45,025 bases of DNA from an uncultured Ruminococcus sp. (GCA_902785365.1 CACZYC010000016.1:1-45025); one strand, 5' to 3'; counted from the stretch's first letter, positions 24,407-33,664 are shown. Notes: generated from the sequence alone by a model not told the origin. Numbers and translations: made by a program.

Positions 24407-25735
24407 ATGAATATCAGAAACTTAGCTTTAAAAATTCTGGTGAGTATCGAAAGCGAAGGAGCTTATTCCACGCTCGCCTTAAATAATTCTATAAAAGAAA
24501 ATAAACTAAATAAAACCGATTCTTCCTTTCTTTCGGCTCTCGTTTACGGAGTTCTTGAAAGGCAGATAACACTGGATTATATAATAAAGCAGTACTCTAA
24601 AATTCCTTTAAGGAAAATTGAACTTAAAACAAAGATAATTCTCAGACTTGGTATTCTGCAGCTTGTCTTTATGGATAAAGTCCCCGACAGCGCGGCTGTA
24701 AACGAAAGCGTTAAACTTGCTAAGAAGAATAAGCTTATGAAGTCCTCAGGATTTATAAACGGAGTTTTACGTTCTGTTACACGCGCGGATGAAAAGTATT
24801 CCTTACCCGACATAAACAAGGACAGAGAGTATTATTACAGTGTAAAATACTCCTGCCCGCGGGATTTGGTTTCTTTGTGGTTGAGCGCTTACGGTGAAAA
24901 TGCAACTGTCGGTATTCTCGAAAATCTCTCGGGCAGACCTCAGCTTTCCGCTCGTGTGAACACACTTAAAACAACCTGTGAGAAGCTGATTAAAGAACTC
25001 GAATCCGACGGCGTAACAGCTGAGAAAAGCTGGTTGTGTGAAAACGCCTTGGTGCTTAAAAACACAGGTTCCGTTGAAGTGCTCAATGCCTTTAAATACG
25101 GTGAGTTTTACATTCAGGATATAGCGTCACAGCTTTGTGTTAAGGCGCTGAATCCACAACCAAATGATATAATGATTGATGTTTGCTCAGCGCCCGGCGG
25201 CAAGTCCTTTGCATCGGCTCAGTATATGGAAAACCGCGGAAAGATTTATTCCTTTGATATCTATGAGCATAAGCTCAGCCTGATTAATTCCACCGCGAAG
25301 CGTTTGGGCATTGATATCATCAACACCGATATCCGCGACGCGGAAAAAGATACCCGCGAACTTCCGACTGCCGACAAAGTTCTGTGCGATGTCCCGTGTT
25401 CGGGGCTCGGCGTACTCAGTCGTAAACCCGAAATCCGTTACAAGAAAAATTTGCTCAGTGATGAGCTGTGCGAGCTTCAGTATCGTATACTTTTGAATTC
25501 CGCGAAATTCACCGCTTACGGCGGAACTTTGGTTTATTCAACCTGTACGCTCAATCCCGCGGAGAATATCGCTAATGTAAATCGGTTTTTAAAAGAAAAT
25601 TCCGACTTTACACCGGACAAGCTTAATCTTGGTATAAAGAGTGTTATTGATGAACCCGACAATGTTCTCACGCTCTTTCCGAATGGTAAAACCGACGGCT
25701 TTTTCATAGCCAAATTCAAACGTGAAAAACTATAA
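24407..25735 (+). CDS. rsmB: 16S rRNA (cytosine-967-C5)-methyltransferase RsmB
   Basis: 442 aa. An N-terminal NusB-like RNA-binding domain (residues about 1-130: LALKILVSIESEGAYSTLAL, GVLERQITLDYII) is followed by the methyltransferase with SAM motif DVCSAPGGKSFASAQ. It carries both cysteines of m5C enzymes: CDVPCSGLGVLSRKPEIRY and VYSTCTLNPAENI. It modifies C967 of 16S rRNA. Only a poor ribosome binding site is visible because its start lies just after the fmt stop, so reinitiation is likely. A 101-bp gap with a hairpin/heptamer element separates it from rlmN. Confidence 0.95.
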   Translation: MNIRNLALKILVSIESEGAYSTLALNNSIKENKLNKTDSSFLSALVYGVLERQITLDYIIKQYSKIPLRKIELKTKIILRLGILQLVFMDKVPDSAAVNESVKLAKKNKLMKSSGFINGVLRSVTRADEKYSLPDINKDREYYYSVKYSCPRDLVSLWLSAYGENATVGILENLSGRPQLSARVNTLKTTCEKLIKELESDGVTAEKSWLCENALVLKNTGSVEVLNAFKYGEFYIQDIASQLCVKALNPQPNDIMIDVCSAPGGKSFASAQYMENRGKIYSFDIYEHKLSLINSTAKRLGIDIINTDIRDAEKDTRELPTADKVLCDVPCSGLGVLSRKPEIRYKKNLLSDELCELQYRILLNSAKFTAYGGTLVYSTCTLNPAENIANVNRFLKENSDFTPDKLNLGIKSVIDEPDNVLTLFPNGKTDGFFIAKFKREKL

Positions 25736-25795
25736 TAGGCTCCTTTGACTAAAAGGGCTTTCAGCGCGGATGACTGAGGATTGTATAAATCAAAC

Positions 25796-25833
25796 GCGGG
25801 TGTCCCGCCCTTTACTAAACACTAATCACTAAT
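25796..25833 (+). repeat. Hairpin plus CACTAAT heptamer intergenic element, copy A
   Basis: GCGGG (25796-25800) and CCCGC (25804-25808) form a small hairpin. After 11 bases come two tandem CACTAAT heptamers (25820-25833), ending 3 bases before the rlmN ATG. The same layout recurs at 40015-40061 upstream of cmk with CACTGAT heptamers. Confidence 0.55.
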
Positions 25834-25836
25834 TCT

Positions 25837-26859
25837 ATGATTGACATTAAATCTCTCTACTTTTTTGAACTCGAAAACTTCATAACAGACAACGGATTCC
25901 CCAAATTCAGAGCAAAGCAAATTTCCGATTGGCTAAACAAAGGTGTAACGTCGTTTTCTCAAATGCGTAATATTCCCAAGAATATTATAGAATTTTTATC
26001 GGGAAGTTGTTACATTTCTGTTGCAAATATTGAAAAAAAGCTTGTATCACGCTATGATAAAACAGTAAAATACTTATTCTGTCTGAATGACGGAGAATAT
26101 ATCGAAAGCGTAGTGATGAGCTATCATCACGGCTACTCAATTTGTGTGTCGACACAGGTCGGCTGCAAGATGGGCTGCACTTTTTGCGCGACAGGTAAAA
26201 GCGGTTTTTCACGAAGTCTTACAGCTTCCGAAATTTTAGCTCAGATCGAATCCGCTCAAAAGGATTTGAACATCCGAATTTCCAACATAGTGCTTATGGG
26301 TATGGGCGAGCCTTTGGATAACTTCGATAACGTGATTCGTTTTTTGAAGCTCGTCAGTTGTGAGGACGGGCTCAACATCGGTATGAGACACATCACGCTC
26401 TCAACCTGTGGAATTGTTCCGAGGATTTACGAGCTTGCCGAATACAAATTCGCTTTGACGCTTTCGGTGTCGCTTCACGCGCCCGACAATGCAACACGAA
26501 GCAGAACAATGCCGATAAATAATCGGTACCCCGTAGAACTGCTTATCAAGGCGTGCCGTGATTACTTTGACATCACGGGCAGACGCGTAAGTTTTGAATA
26601 CGCTTTGATTGACGGCGAAAACGATAGCGAGGAATGCGCTTTAAAGCTCGCGAATCTCTTGAAAGGTATGAATTGCCACGTAAACCTGATACCCGTAAAC
26701 ACGGTCGAGGGTACAGGATATAAAAAGAGCGGAGCGGAACGCCGCAATGCGTTTGTCGAGATTCTCTCAAAGCATGGTATAACCGCTACAATAAGGCGAA
26801 CTCTCGGAAGCGACATAAACGCGTCCTGCGGACAACTCAGACGTAATACTCTTAATTAA
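25837..26859 (+). CDS. rlmN: 23S rRNA (adenine-2503-C2)-methyltransferase RlmN
   Basis: 340 aa radical SAM enzyme. The cluster motif C-x3-C-x2-C is at residues 110-117 (VGCKMGCTFCATG), and the catalytic C-terminal Cys331 is in NASCGQL. GMGEPLDNFDNV and STCGIVPRI are further family blocks. It methylates A2503 of 23S rRNA and A37 of some tRNAs. The start matches the family (MIDIKSLYFFELENFITDNG, then FPKFRAKQISDWL). However, no Shine-Dalgarno sequence precedes it: the heptamer element runs to within 3 bases of the ATG. The next gene is 37 bp downstream. Confidence 0.95.
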   Translation: MIDIKSLYFFELENFITDNGFPKFRAKQISDWLNKGVTSFSQMRNIPKNIIEFLSGSCYISVANIEKKLVSRYDKTVKYLFCLNDGEYIESVVMSYHHGYSICVSTQVGCKMGCTFCATGKSGFSRSLTASEILAQIESAQKDLNIRISNIVLMGMGEPLDNFDNVIRFLKLVSCEDGLNIGMRHITLSTCGIVPRIYELAEYKFALTLSVSLHAPDNATRSRTMPINNRYPVELLIKACRDYFDITGRRVSFEYALIDGENDSEECALKLANLLKGMNCHVNLIPVNTVEGTGYKKSGAERRNAFVEILSKHGITATIRRTLGSDINASCGQLRRNTLN

Positions 26860-26896
26860 CGATAGATTAATTTGATTTAGAAGGAGGTTAATAACT

Positions 26897-27622
26897 TTGG
26901 AAATTTTCAGTAAAAGTGATATAGGCTTAGTCAGAACCCAAAACCAGGACGACTGCCGTTTCGGAGTTATTTCCCCAAGCTGCGTGTGGGCTGTTGTGTG
27001 TGACGGTATGGGAGGAGCTAACGGCGGCAATATCGCTTCCGCCTCCGCGGTGGAATACATCAGCCAGGAAATTCAGAAGATGTATTCCGACGAATTGTCA
27101 AAACCTGAGCTTGCCACATTGATGACAGAGATTGTTTCTCAGGCAAACAAGGCAATTTACGATATGGCTCAAAAGGATGTCGAGCTCACGGGAATGGGCA
27201 CAACCTGCGAGTTTGTATTGATCAAGGATACAACTGTCCATGTTGTTCACGTCGGAGACAGTCGAACCTACGCTATTCGCGGCGGCAAGATAAAACAGCT
27301 CACAGAGGACCATTCCGTTGTACAGGAGATGGTTCGCAGGGGCGAAATCACAGCTGACCAGGCTCAGACACACCCGAACAAGAATTTTATCACCCGTGCT
27401 TTGGGTATTAAATCCGATGTTCATCTTGATTATATCGAAACAAATTTTATATATGGTGATGTACTTTTAGTTTGTACCGACGGCTTTTCAAACTGTGTTA
27501 CAACAGGCGATATGGTTAAGCTTTGCCACGAAAACAGAGGCGAAGGTCTGACAGACGTATTGGTCGAAAAAGCCAAAGAAGGCGGCGGCACGGATAATAT
27601 TACCGTAGCAGTCATTTATTAG
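26897..27622 (+). CDS. stp: PP2C-type serine/threonine phosphatase (Stp/PrpC)
   Basis: 241 aa starting at TTG 26897, supported by AAGGAGG 9 bases upstream. Metal-binding motifs of the PPM family are in order: TQNQDDC, VCDGMGGANGG, HVGDSRTYAI, CTDGFSN and GGTDNITV. It removes phosphate from Ser/Thr residues phosphorylated by the PASTA kinase encoded 11 bp downstream, including probably the kinase itself. Cytoplasmic; normal length. Stp-PrkC pairing is conserved across Firmicutes. Confidence 0.94.
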   Translation: MEIFSKSDIGLVRTQNQDDCRFGVISPSCVWAVVCDGMGGANGGNIASASAVEYISQEIQKMYSDELSKPELATLMTEIVSQANKAIYDMAQKDVELTGMGTTCEFVLIKDTTVHVVHVGDSRTYAIRGGKIKQLTEDHSVVQEMVRRGEITADQAQTHPNKNFITRALGIKSDVHLDYIETNFIYGDVLLVCTDGFSNCVTTGDMVKLCHENRGEGLTDVLVEKAKEGGGTDNITVAVIY

Positions 27623-27633
27623 GGGGTGAGTTT

Positions 27634-29685
27634 ATGGATAAATACAGCGGCAAGAAGCTTGACGGACGTTATGAAATCCACGAGCTCATTGGTGTAGGAG
27701 GTATGGCGTATGTTTATCGCTGTACCGATACGATTGACGAACGTGAAGTCGCGGTTAAGATTCTCAAGGACGAGTTTCTTAACAACGACGAGTTTATAAG
27801 GCGTTTTAAAAACGAGAGTAAAGCAATCGCTATGCTCTCTCACCCGAACATTGTCAAGGTTTACGACGTAAGCTTCGGCGATATGATTCAGTATATTGTA
27901 ATGGAATATATCGACGGTATCACTCTCAAGGAGTATATCGGACAGCAGGGGGTTCTTGACTGGCGCGAGGCTCTGCACCTCACTACTCAGATCCTCAAGG
28001 CTCTCCAACACGCTCACAACAAAGGCGTTGTTCACCGTGATATCAAACCCCATAACATTATGCTTCTGCAGGACGGTACAATTAAAGTCACAGACTTTGG
28101 TATTGCCCGTCTGACAGATACTCAGACAAAGACAATGACCGAACAGGCTATTGGTTCTGTTCACTATATAGCTCCCGAGCAGGCGAGAGGCAGCAAAACC
28201 GACGGAAGAACTGACATCTATTCTGTTGGCGTAATGCTTTACGAGATGATTACCGGCAAGCTGCCCTTTGACGCTGACAGCGCTGTTACGGTAGCGTTGA
28301 TGCATCTCCAGTCAACTCCTAAAATGCCTCGGGAGATTAACCCGGGTATACCTTTGGGACTTGAGCAGATTACCATGCACGCTATGCAGAAGAATCCCGC
28401 GCAGCGTTACCAGAACGCGCTTGATATGCTCGGCGATTTGGAGCGATTCAGACTTAATCCGAATGTTCATTTTGATTACAAATATTTTGTCGATTCCGAC
28501 CCGACCAAGTATGTAAAAAAATCTCATAAGCCCGAACCTAAACCGAAGGATGACGCCAAAGATGAGGCAGAGGAAATAGAGGAAAAGAAGGAGCACAAAA
28601 GCTCATTCTACGCTGTCAAAACCGCTCTGATTGTCGCGGCGATTATGATTGTGGTTTTCCTTTCCGCAGCGCTTATAAGGGGTTGCGCCTCCAACCAGAG
28701 CACCAATGTTCCCATAGATAATTTCGTTGGTATGACAATTGTTGAAGCTAACGAGAAAAATCCGAACAATTTTAAATTTGAGATTAAGAGCAGTCCCAAA
28801 TTCGACAGTAAGAAAAAGACAGGCGAAATTGTAAAGCAAAGCCCCGAGGCAGGGTCAAAGCTCGTAAAGACAGGGGCTACAATTGAGCTGACCGTAAACA
28901 GTAAAGACGTTGAGGCAAGCGTTCCTTTCTGCAAGAATCTCAGCAAGAAAGAGGCTGCCGAGCTTATTGAGGAAAAGAGCCTTACTCCCAAGTTTATCGA
29001 TGTATACGACAACCTCGGCGCGACTAACGCTGTTGTAGATACATTCCCGCCCGCGGGTGTGCACGCGACAGTAGGCTCAACAGTTTATGTCTATATTGTC
29101 CGCGGCTCCAAGGAAGAAAAAATCGCCGTACCCGAAGTGACCGACAAGTCGTTATACGACGCTCAGTCAAAGCTTTCCGAGTGTAAGCTCGAGTGCAAAT
29201 ACACATATGATGACGAAAGCCACGCCCCCGAGGGAACAGTTATCGGGCAGTCACCCTTGCAGTACAGTAATGTTGATAAGGGCACTATCGTTAACCTTAT
29301 TGTAAGCTCGGGTAAAGGCAGTCAATCCACCGTAAACATTACAATTGATATGCCGAAGAACGTCGATTATGAGATTAAGATGACTGTTTCGATTGACGGC
29401 GTTATCGATTCAAAATACACCAAGAAAATCAATCCAAAGTACAATACAAGCTACGCTATGTCGTTTACAGGCAGCGGAAAGTCCACTGTATTGATAATGC
29501 TTGACGGACAAAATTACAGGAAATATTCAATAGATTATTCCACTGTGAGTTACACAACCGAATCATATGACTTTGTACCAACCGAGCCCGAAACCACCAC
29601 AGCGGCGACCAAACCGCCAGAGACGCAAACTCCCACGACGACCCCGTCGCCTACCGAAGCGGCTGCAACTGAGGGTGACAACTGA
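27634..29685 (+). CDS. prkC: PASTA-domain Ser/Thr protein kinase (PrkC/PknB type)
   Basis: 683 aa. The kinase domain (about 12-275) is complete: glycine loop IGVGGMAYVY, Lys42 in VAVK, HRDIKPHN (D136), DFG (D154) and APEQARG. A Lys/Glu-rich linker, one membrane helix (about 327-348) and three PASTA repeats follow (about 356-424, 425-494, 495-562). After the PASTA repeats come about 80 residues of a beta-rich segment not seen in standard PrkC, then a Thr/Pro/Glu tail. PASTA domains bind muropeptides; the kinase controls cell wall growth and dormancy exit. AGGGGGTGA is the binding site. The stop overlaps the rsgA ATG (TGATG). Confidence 0.96.
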   Translation: MDKYSGKKLDGRYEIHELIGVGGMAYVYRCTDTIDEREVAVKILKDEFLNNDEFIRRFKNESKAIAMLSHPNIVKVYDVSFGDMIQYIVMEYIDGITLKEYIGQQGVLDWREALHLTTQILKALQHAHNKGVVHRDIKPHNIMLLQDGTIKVTDFGIARLTDTQTKTMTEQAIGSVHYIAPEQARGSKTDGRTDIYSVGVMLYEMITGKLPFDADSAVTVALMHLQSTPKMPREINPGIPLGLEQITMHAMQKNPAQRYQNALDMLGDLERFRLNPNVHFDYKYFVDSDPTKYVKKSHKPEPKPKDDAKDEAEEIEEKKEHKSSFYAVKTALIVAAIMIVVFLSAALIRGCASNQSTNVPIDNFVGMTIVEANEKNPNNFKFEIKSSPKFDSKKKTGEIVKQSPEAGSKLVKTGATIELTVNSKDVEASVPFCKNLSKKEAAELIEEKSLTPKFIDVYDNLGATNAVVDTFPPAGVHATVGSTVYVYIVRGSKEEKIAVPEVTDKSLYDAQSKLSECKLECKYTYDDESHAPEGTVIGQSPLQYSNVDKGTIVNLIVSSGKGSQSTVNITIDMPKNVDYEIKMTVSIDGVIDSKYTKKINPKYNTSYAMSFTGSGKSTVLIMLDGQNYRKYSIDYSTVSYTTESYDFVPTEPETTTAATKPPETQTPTTTPSPTEAAATEGDN

Positions 29686-30572
29686 TGGTTGAGTTAAAAG
29701 GAATTATTTTAAAAAGCACAGGCGGCTTCTATTATGTAGAAGCCGCCAATGGTGTATACGAGTGCAAAGCAAGAGGTATCTTCCGCAAAAAGAATAATTC
29801 CCCGAAAGTAGGGGACAAGGTGCGTATCACCGTCCCGTCCGACGGTTATTGCTCCATTGAGGAAATATTCCCGCGAAAGAACACGCTCAAGCGCCCGCCT
29901 CTTTCCAACATAGATATTCTGGTTATAGTTGTCTCTACAACCGAGCCTGCTCCAAACGCTTTGGTGATTGACAAAATGACCGCGGCGGCTGTGGATAACG
30001 ATATCGAACCCGTTGTAGTTATTTCAAAGTCAGACTTGAAGTCGGCGGGAGATTTGCTTTCAATATACAAAACCGCGGGAATAAAAGTTTTTTCATATTC
30101 CTCGGCAGAGCCTGACAGCGCCGAAGATATAAAAGCGTATCTCAGCGGAAAAATCTCTGCTTTCACAGGCAACAGCGGAGTCGGTAAATCTACGCTACTC
30201 AATACATTATATCCGAACCTGGAGCTTCAAACGGGTGAGATAAGCGAAAAACTCGGCAGAGGCAGACACACTACCCGAACAGTTGAGCTTTTCAAGACAG
30301 ACGGCGGGTATGTCGCCGATACCCCGGGGTTCTCAACGGTTGACCTTGAACGCTACAATATGATTGACAAGGACAACATCAAATTCTGTTTTCCCGAGTT
30401 CAAGGATTATCTGACCGAGTGTCGGTTCACTTCCTGTTCCCATACCTGTGAAAAGGGCTGCGCGGTATTACAGGCAGTTGAAGAAGGTAAGATTTCCAAA
30501 TCCCGTCACGACAGCTATGTCGCAATGTATAACGAAGTTAAGGATATAAAAGAATGGCAGAAAAAGAACTGA
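29685..30572 (+). CDS. rsgA: Ribosome small subunit-dependent GTPase RsgA
   Basis: 295 aa. An N-terminal OB domain (residues 1-70) precedes a circularly permuted GTPase: SKSDL (G4) comes first, then GNSGVGKSTLLN (G1) and DTPGFSTVDL (G3). The zinc-binding C-x5-C-x2-H-x-C arrangement appears in CRFTSCSHTCEKGC. RsgA matures and checks the 30S subunit. One base overlap with prkC and 19-bp overlap with thiN show tight coupling. The rpe gene often found between rsgA and thiN is absent. Confidence 0.95.
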   Translation: MVELKGIILKSTGGFYYVEAANGVYECKARGIFRKKNNSPKVGDKVRITVPSDGYCSIEEIFPRKNTLKRPPLSNIDILVIVVSTTEPAPNALVIDKMTAAAVDNDIEPVVVISKSDLKSAGDLLSIYKTAGIKVFSYSSAEPDSAEDIKAYLSGKISAFTGNSGVGKSTLLNTLYPNLELQTGEISEKLGRGRHTTRTVELFKTDGGYVADTPGFSTVDLERYNMIDKDNIKFCFPEFKDYLTECRFTSCSHTCEKGCAVLQAVEEGKISKSRHDSYVAMYNEVKDIKEWQKKN

Positions 30573-31210
30573 AAAAGTGTATAATTGTCTGCGCCTCTCC
30601 AAACGCCGATTCGCGGTTCGTCAGGCAAGTTATAACTCCCGATGATTATATAATCGCGGCGGACGGCGGTATGGCGCTTCTGAAAAAAGCGGGACTTACT
30701 CCGAATTTATTTGTAGGAGATTTCGACTCGTTCAGCGGCGATGTCCCCGACGGCGTTGAAATCATCAAACTAAAAACCCGCAAGGATGACACCGACTCAA
30801 TGCATTGCGCCGAGGTTGCCGCAAAACGCGGCTTTAGAGAAGTCAGACTGTTGGGAGCGACAGGCGGAAGCCCCTCGCATACATTCTCCAATTATTGTGT
30901 GTTGAGTTTCCTTGAGGCAAAAGGGATTTGCGCCGTTATGTCGGACACGGATGGGGATATCAGAGTTTTTGGAGAGGGCGTTTACAGCTTCAATAATTTA
31001 AGCGGACACGAGTTTTCCGTATTTCCCTTCGGCTGTGAAAACGCTGCGGTGTCTTATATGGGCGACGTTGAGTATCCCGCGCGGGATTTGACTCTCGCTT
31101 ATAATTCCTCGTTGGGTAAGTCAAATGTATTTAGAAGTGATAATGTTATAATCGCGGTAAAACAGGGAAAAGTTATTGTTTTTATTTCCAATAAAGAAAA
31201 TAATCAATAA
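30554..31210 (+). CDS. thiN: Thiamine pyrophosphokinase
   Basis: 218 aa. Motifs AADGGMALLKKAGLTPN, GDFDS and KDDTDSMHC form the catalytic domain, and the C-terminal part (GHEFSVFPFGCENAAVSYMG) is the thiamine-binding domain. It converts thiamine to TPP with ATP. Start ATG 30554 lies inside the end of rsgA with AAGGA upstream. Last gene of the cluster; no convincing terminator follows within 100 bp. Confidence 0.92.
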   Translation: MAEKELKKCIIVCASPNADSRFVRQVITPDDYIIAADGGMALLKKAGLTPNLFVGDFDSFSGDVPDGVEIIKLKTRKDDTDSMHCAEVAAKRGFREVRLLGATGGSPSHTFSNYCVLSFLEAKGICAVMSDTDGDIRVFGEGVYSFNNLSGHEFSVFPFGCENAAVSYMGDVEYPARDLTLAYNSSLGKSNVFRSDNVIIAVKQGKVIVFISNKENNQ

Positions 31211-31248
31211 CAAAACTGTAACATAAAATACCACTGCGTTTATTGCAA

Positions 31249-31278
31249 TTGTATAATCCGTTATGATATACTTATAAT
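31249..31278 (+). promoter_or_regulatory. Promoter of the PASTA pseudokinase gene
   Basis: -35 TTGTAT (31249-31254), 18-bp spacer, -10 TATAAT (31273-31278), 34 bp before the ATG. Confidence 0.55.
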
Positions 31279-31311
31279 AAGTAATTTTGTGTACAATCAG
31301 GAGGTAACCGA

Positions 31312-32949
31312 ATGTCTTTGTGTATGGGCTGTATGCGGGAAATCGGCGACAATGTCATTTGCCCCAGATGTAAATTTGATAATTCTACGGAGCAGAACTC
31401 TCCGTTTTTACCATATAACACTCTTCTTCACGGACGTTATATAGTCGGTTCAGTGATTGAGACTAACGGCGAAAGCTCGCGTTATATTTCGTTTGATAAA
31501 CAGACAGGTGATGTTGTAATCGTCTGCGAGTTTCTTCCTATGGGACTTTTCGAACGTGATAACGGCGAACTTAACCTTACGGTCAAATATGAAAACGAGG
31601 ACGTGTTCCGCAAACTTATGACGGATTATATTTCTTATTTCCGTACAATTGCTGAACTCAAGGATTTCTCCGCGCTGATCAGAATCCATAATATTTTTCA
31701 GGAGAATAATACAGCGTATGTTATTGAGGAGAATCAGGACCTCATTCCTTTCAGGGAGTATGTAGAGCGCAGCAACGGACATCTCGAATGGGATATAGCC
31801 CGTCCGTTGTTTATGCCTGTTATTTCCGCGTTAGAGGCGCTTCATCGCCGCGGATTGGGACATTACGCGATATCTCCCAAGAATATGTACGTTACAGCTT
31901 ACGGAAAAATAAAAATAGCGGGTCTTGCCACAGCGAACGAACGCAAGCGCGGTACTCCGCTTAAATCCCAGCTTTTCTCAGGCTGCGCGGCTCCCGAGCA
32001 GTACGAGAATAATTTCCCGCTGGACAGTATCACGGAAATCTACGGTATCTCCGCGACATTGTTCTACGCCCTCACGGGTAATCTTCCCGCCAGCGCGAAG
32101 GATCGTTTCAAGGATTCACGCTTACTGATGAGCACAAGTACAGTCAAGAGGCTTCCGCCTCACGTTGTAACCGCTATCGCTAATGGCTTACAGGTTAAGC
32201 GTGAGAACCGTATAACCGACTTTGATGATTTGCGTTCACAGCTATCTGTGTCACATACAGCTCAGGCTATCCAGGAAGAAATCTCCCGAACAGCAAATAT
32301 GAACGTCAATAAATCCAATCTCAACGGCAACGGTAATTTGTCGCACAAGATGCCCATCATTCTTACCGCGATAATCACGGTCATTATTTTAGGCGTTGCG
32401 GGTGTATTTCTGGTTATTCAAAACCCCTTCAAGGATTTGTTCCATCATCAGAACGAAATCGAAACCTCTGCCGCCACAGAAAAGTGGACAGGCGAAACTA
32501 TTCCTAATTATGTCGGAAAGAGTTTGAAAGAGGCAAAGACTGATGCCGAAGAGAACGAGGAACTTTCAATTTATCTTGATACTGTTGAGAGCTTCAGTGA
32601 CGAATACGAAGAAGGCGTTATAATAGACCAGTCGCCAAAGGCCGGGTCTCCGCTTACGGCTTCCGGCGATTATTCAATCTCGGTCAAAGTCAGCAAAGGC
32701 TCCCAGATGCGTAAGCTTCCTAAAGTTGAGAAAAAGAGCGTCAACAGCGTAGCCAAAGCGCTCGCTAAAAACAGCTTTGTTGTAAACGCCGAGTATCAGT
32801 ACAGCAAAAAGGTGGACAAGGACGATGTAATCGGCTACAAGGACAACAAACCGGGCGATAAGCTTGAGTATGGTTCTACTGTAACGATTATCGTGAGTAA
32901 AGGTGAGGAGCCGACAACTCCGACAGCTCCTTCAACAAAACCACAATAA
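31312..32949 (+). CDS. Zinc-ribbon PASTA pseudokinase, membrane-anchored
   Basis: 545 aa, AGGAGG upstream. An N-terminal zinc ribbon (C4, C7, C17, C20) precedes a kinase fold of about 43-310 that retains the helical core and CAAPEQYENNFPLDSITEIY. All catalytic residues are changed: the VAIK lysine is Cys72 (VIVCEF), HRDIKPxN is HYAISPKN (184-191, catalytic Asp to Ala186) and DFG is GLA (204-206). The glycine loop is also lost. A membrane helix (about 347-369), two PASTA repeats (about 393-462, 465-533) and a Thr/Pro tail follow. It is therefore probably a non-catalytic receptor, perhaps sensing muropeptides and partnering the active kinase 3.7 kb upstream. It has its own promoter and terminator. 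Confidence 0.85.
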   Translation: MSLCMGCMREIGDNVICPRCKFDNSTEQNSPFLPYNTLLHGRYIVGSVIETNGESSRYISFDKQTGDVVIVCEFLPMGLFERDNGELNLTVKYENEDVFRKLMTDYISYFRTIAELKDFSALIRIHNIFQENNTAYVIEENQDLIPFREYVERSNGHLEWDIARPLFMPVISALEALHRRGLGHYAISPKNMYVTAYGKIKIAGLATANERKRGTPLKSQLFSGCAAPEQYENNFPLDSITEIYGISATLFYALTGNLPASAKDRFKDSRLLMSTSTVKRLPPHVVTAIANGLQVKRENRITDFDDLRSQLSVSHTAQAIQEEISRTANMNVNKSNLNGNGNLSHKMPIILTAIITVIILGVAGVFLVIQNPFKDLFHHQNEIETSAATEKWTGETIPNYVGKSLKEAKTDAEENEELSIYLDTVESFSDEYEEGVIIDQSPKAGSPLTASGDYSISVKVSKGSQMRKLPKVEKKSVNSVAKALAKNSFVVNAEYQYSKKVDKDDVIGYKDNKPGDKLEYGSTVTIIVSKGEEPTTPTAPSTKPQ

Positions 32950-32955
32950 AGAATA

Positions 32956-32980
32956 AGCCGCCGCTTTCGCGGCGGTTGCT
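32956..32980 (+). terminator. Terminator after the pseudokinase gene
   Basis: CCGCCGC / GCGGCGG stem (32958-32964, 32969-32975) with loop TTTC; the T tail is short and broken (TTGCTTT). Confidence 0.6.
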
Positions 32981-33001
32981 TTATAAAGGTTGGAATTATC
33001 A

Positions 33002-33652
33002 TCACATTTTAATGTTTTGATTAATCGCTTTTTCGGCATTTTTAATCATTTCATTCAGTGAGGAAATGGATTCGGGGTATTTATCAGCCAATATGTCAAA
33101 AGAAAGCTTCGGGCCTTCAATATTCGCGGCGGCTGTCTTTATTCTGGTTTCCAGGATTCTCATCCCCGCGTCGCAAAGTGTTTCGTAGCTCTGCGAACTC
33201 ACTTTAAAAATATCATTAAGATTATTTTCTTTTAAAGAATAAAGATTCCTGAACATATTATAATGCGCTATACTGAGATAGTCGCTGACGTTTTTTTGCA
33301 GTTTTTTGTTATTGATATCTGAAAGAATACTGTATGTTACGGAAGCCGAGTTGTTGATAACTCTTCGGTTCAACATGCAAAATGTGTTGCTCTTAACGAT
33401 TTTCACATCCTCGCTTTCATCCGCGGAAACATTGTCCTCCACAGCCAGGGGAGCTCTTCCGAGCAGGTAATCGGTGCTCACATCATAGTATTCCGCTATT
33501 TTTACCAGGAATTCCAGCCCGCACTCTCGGATGCCTTTTTCATAATGAGAAAGCAGCGACTGAGATATTCCAAGCTCCGCGGCGGCGTCTTTCTGGCTCA
33601 GTCCCTTTTTCTTTCTGAGATTTGATATCATTCTTCCGAATTCTTTTGTCAT
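33002..33652 (-). CDS. XRE-family transcriptional regulator
   Basis: 216 aa from the ATG at 33652 (MTKEFGRMISNL). GAGGTGG lies 5 bases upstream, and the upstream GTG frame start falls inside that site. Residues about 5-60 form the HTH (LRKKKGLSQKDAAAELGISQ, then SLLSHYEKG), followed by IAEYYDVSTDYLLGR, typical of XRE regulators. The C-terminal 150 residues are helical with no recognised domain and probably dimerise or bind a ligand. It is divergent from the histidine phosphatase gene. A dyad next to the shared start region may be its operator. Confidence 0.85.
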   Translation of the reverse strand: MTKEFGRMISNLRKKKGLSQKDAAAELGISQSLLSHYEKGIRECGLEFLVKIAEYYDVSTDYLLGRAPLAVEDNVSADESEDVKIVKSNTFCMLNRRVINNSASVTYSILSDINNKKLQKNVSDYLSIAHYNMFRNLYSLKENNLNDIFKVSSQSYETLCDAGMRILETRIKTAAANIEGPKLSFDILADKYPESISSLNEMIKNAEKAINQNIKM

Positions 33653-33664
33653 ATTAACCACCTC

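Noticed and set aside
31211..31311. A TPP riboswitch or terminator linked to thiN.
   Set aside because: No conserved TPP aptamer elements are visible upstream of thiN, and the gap after it holds only an A/T-rich promoter.
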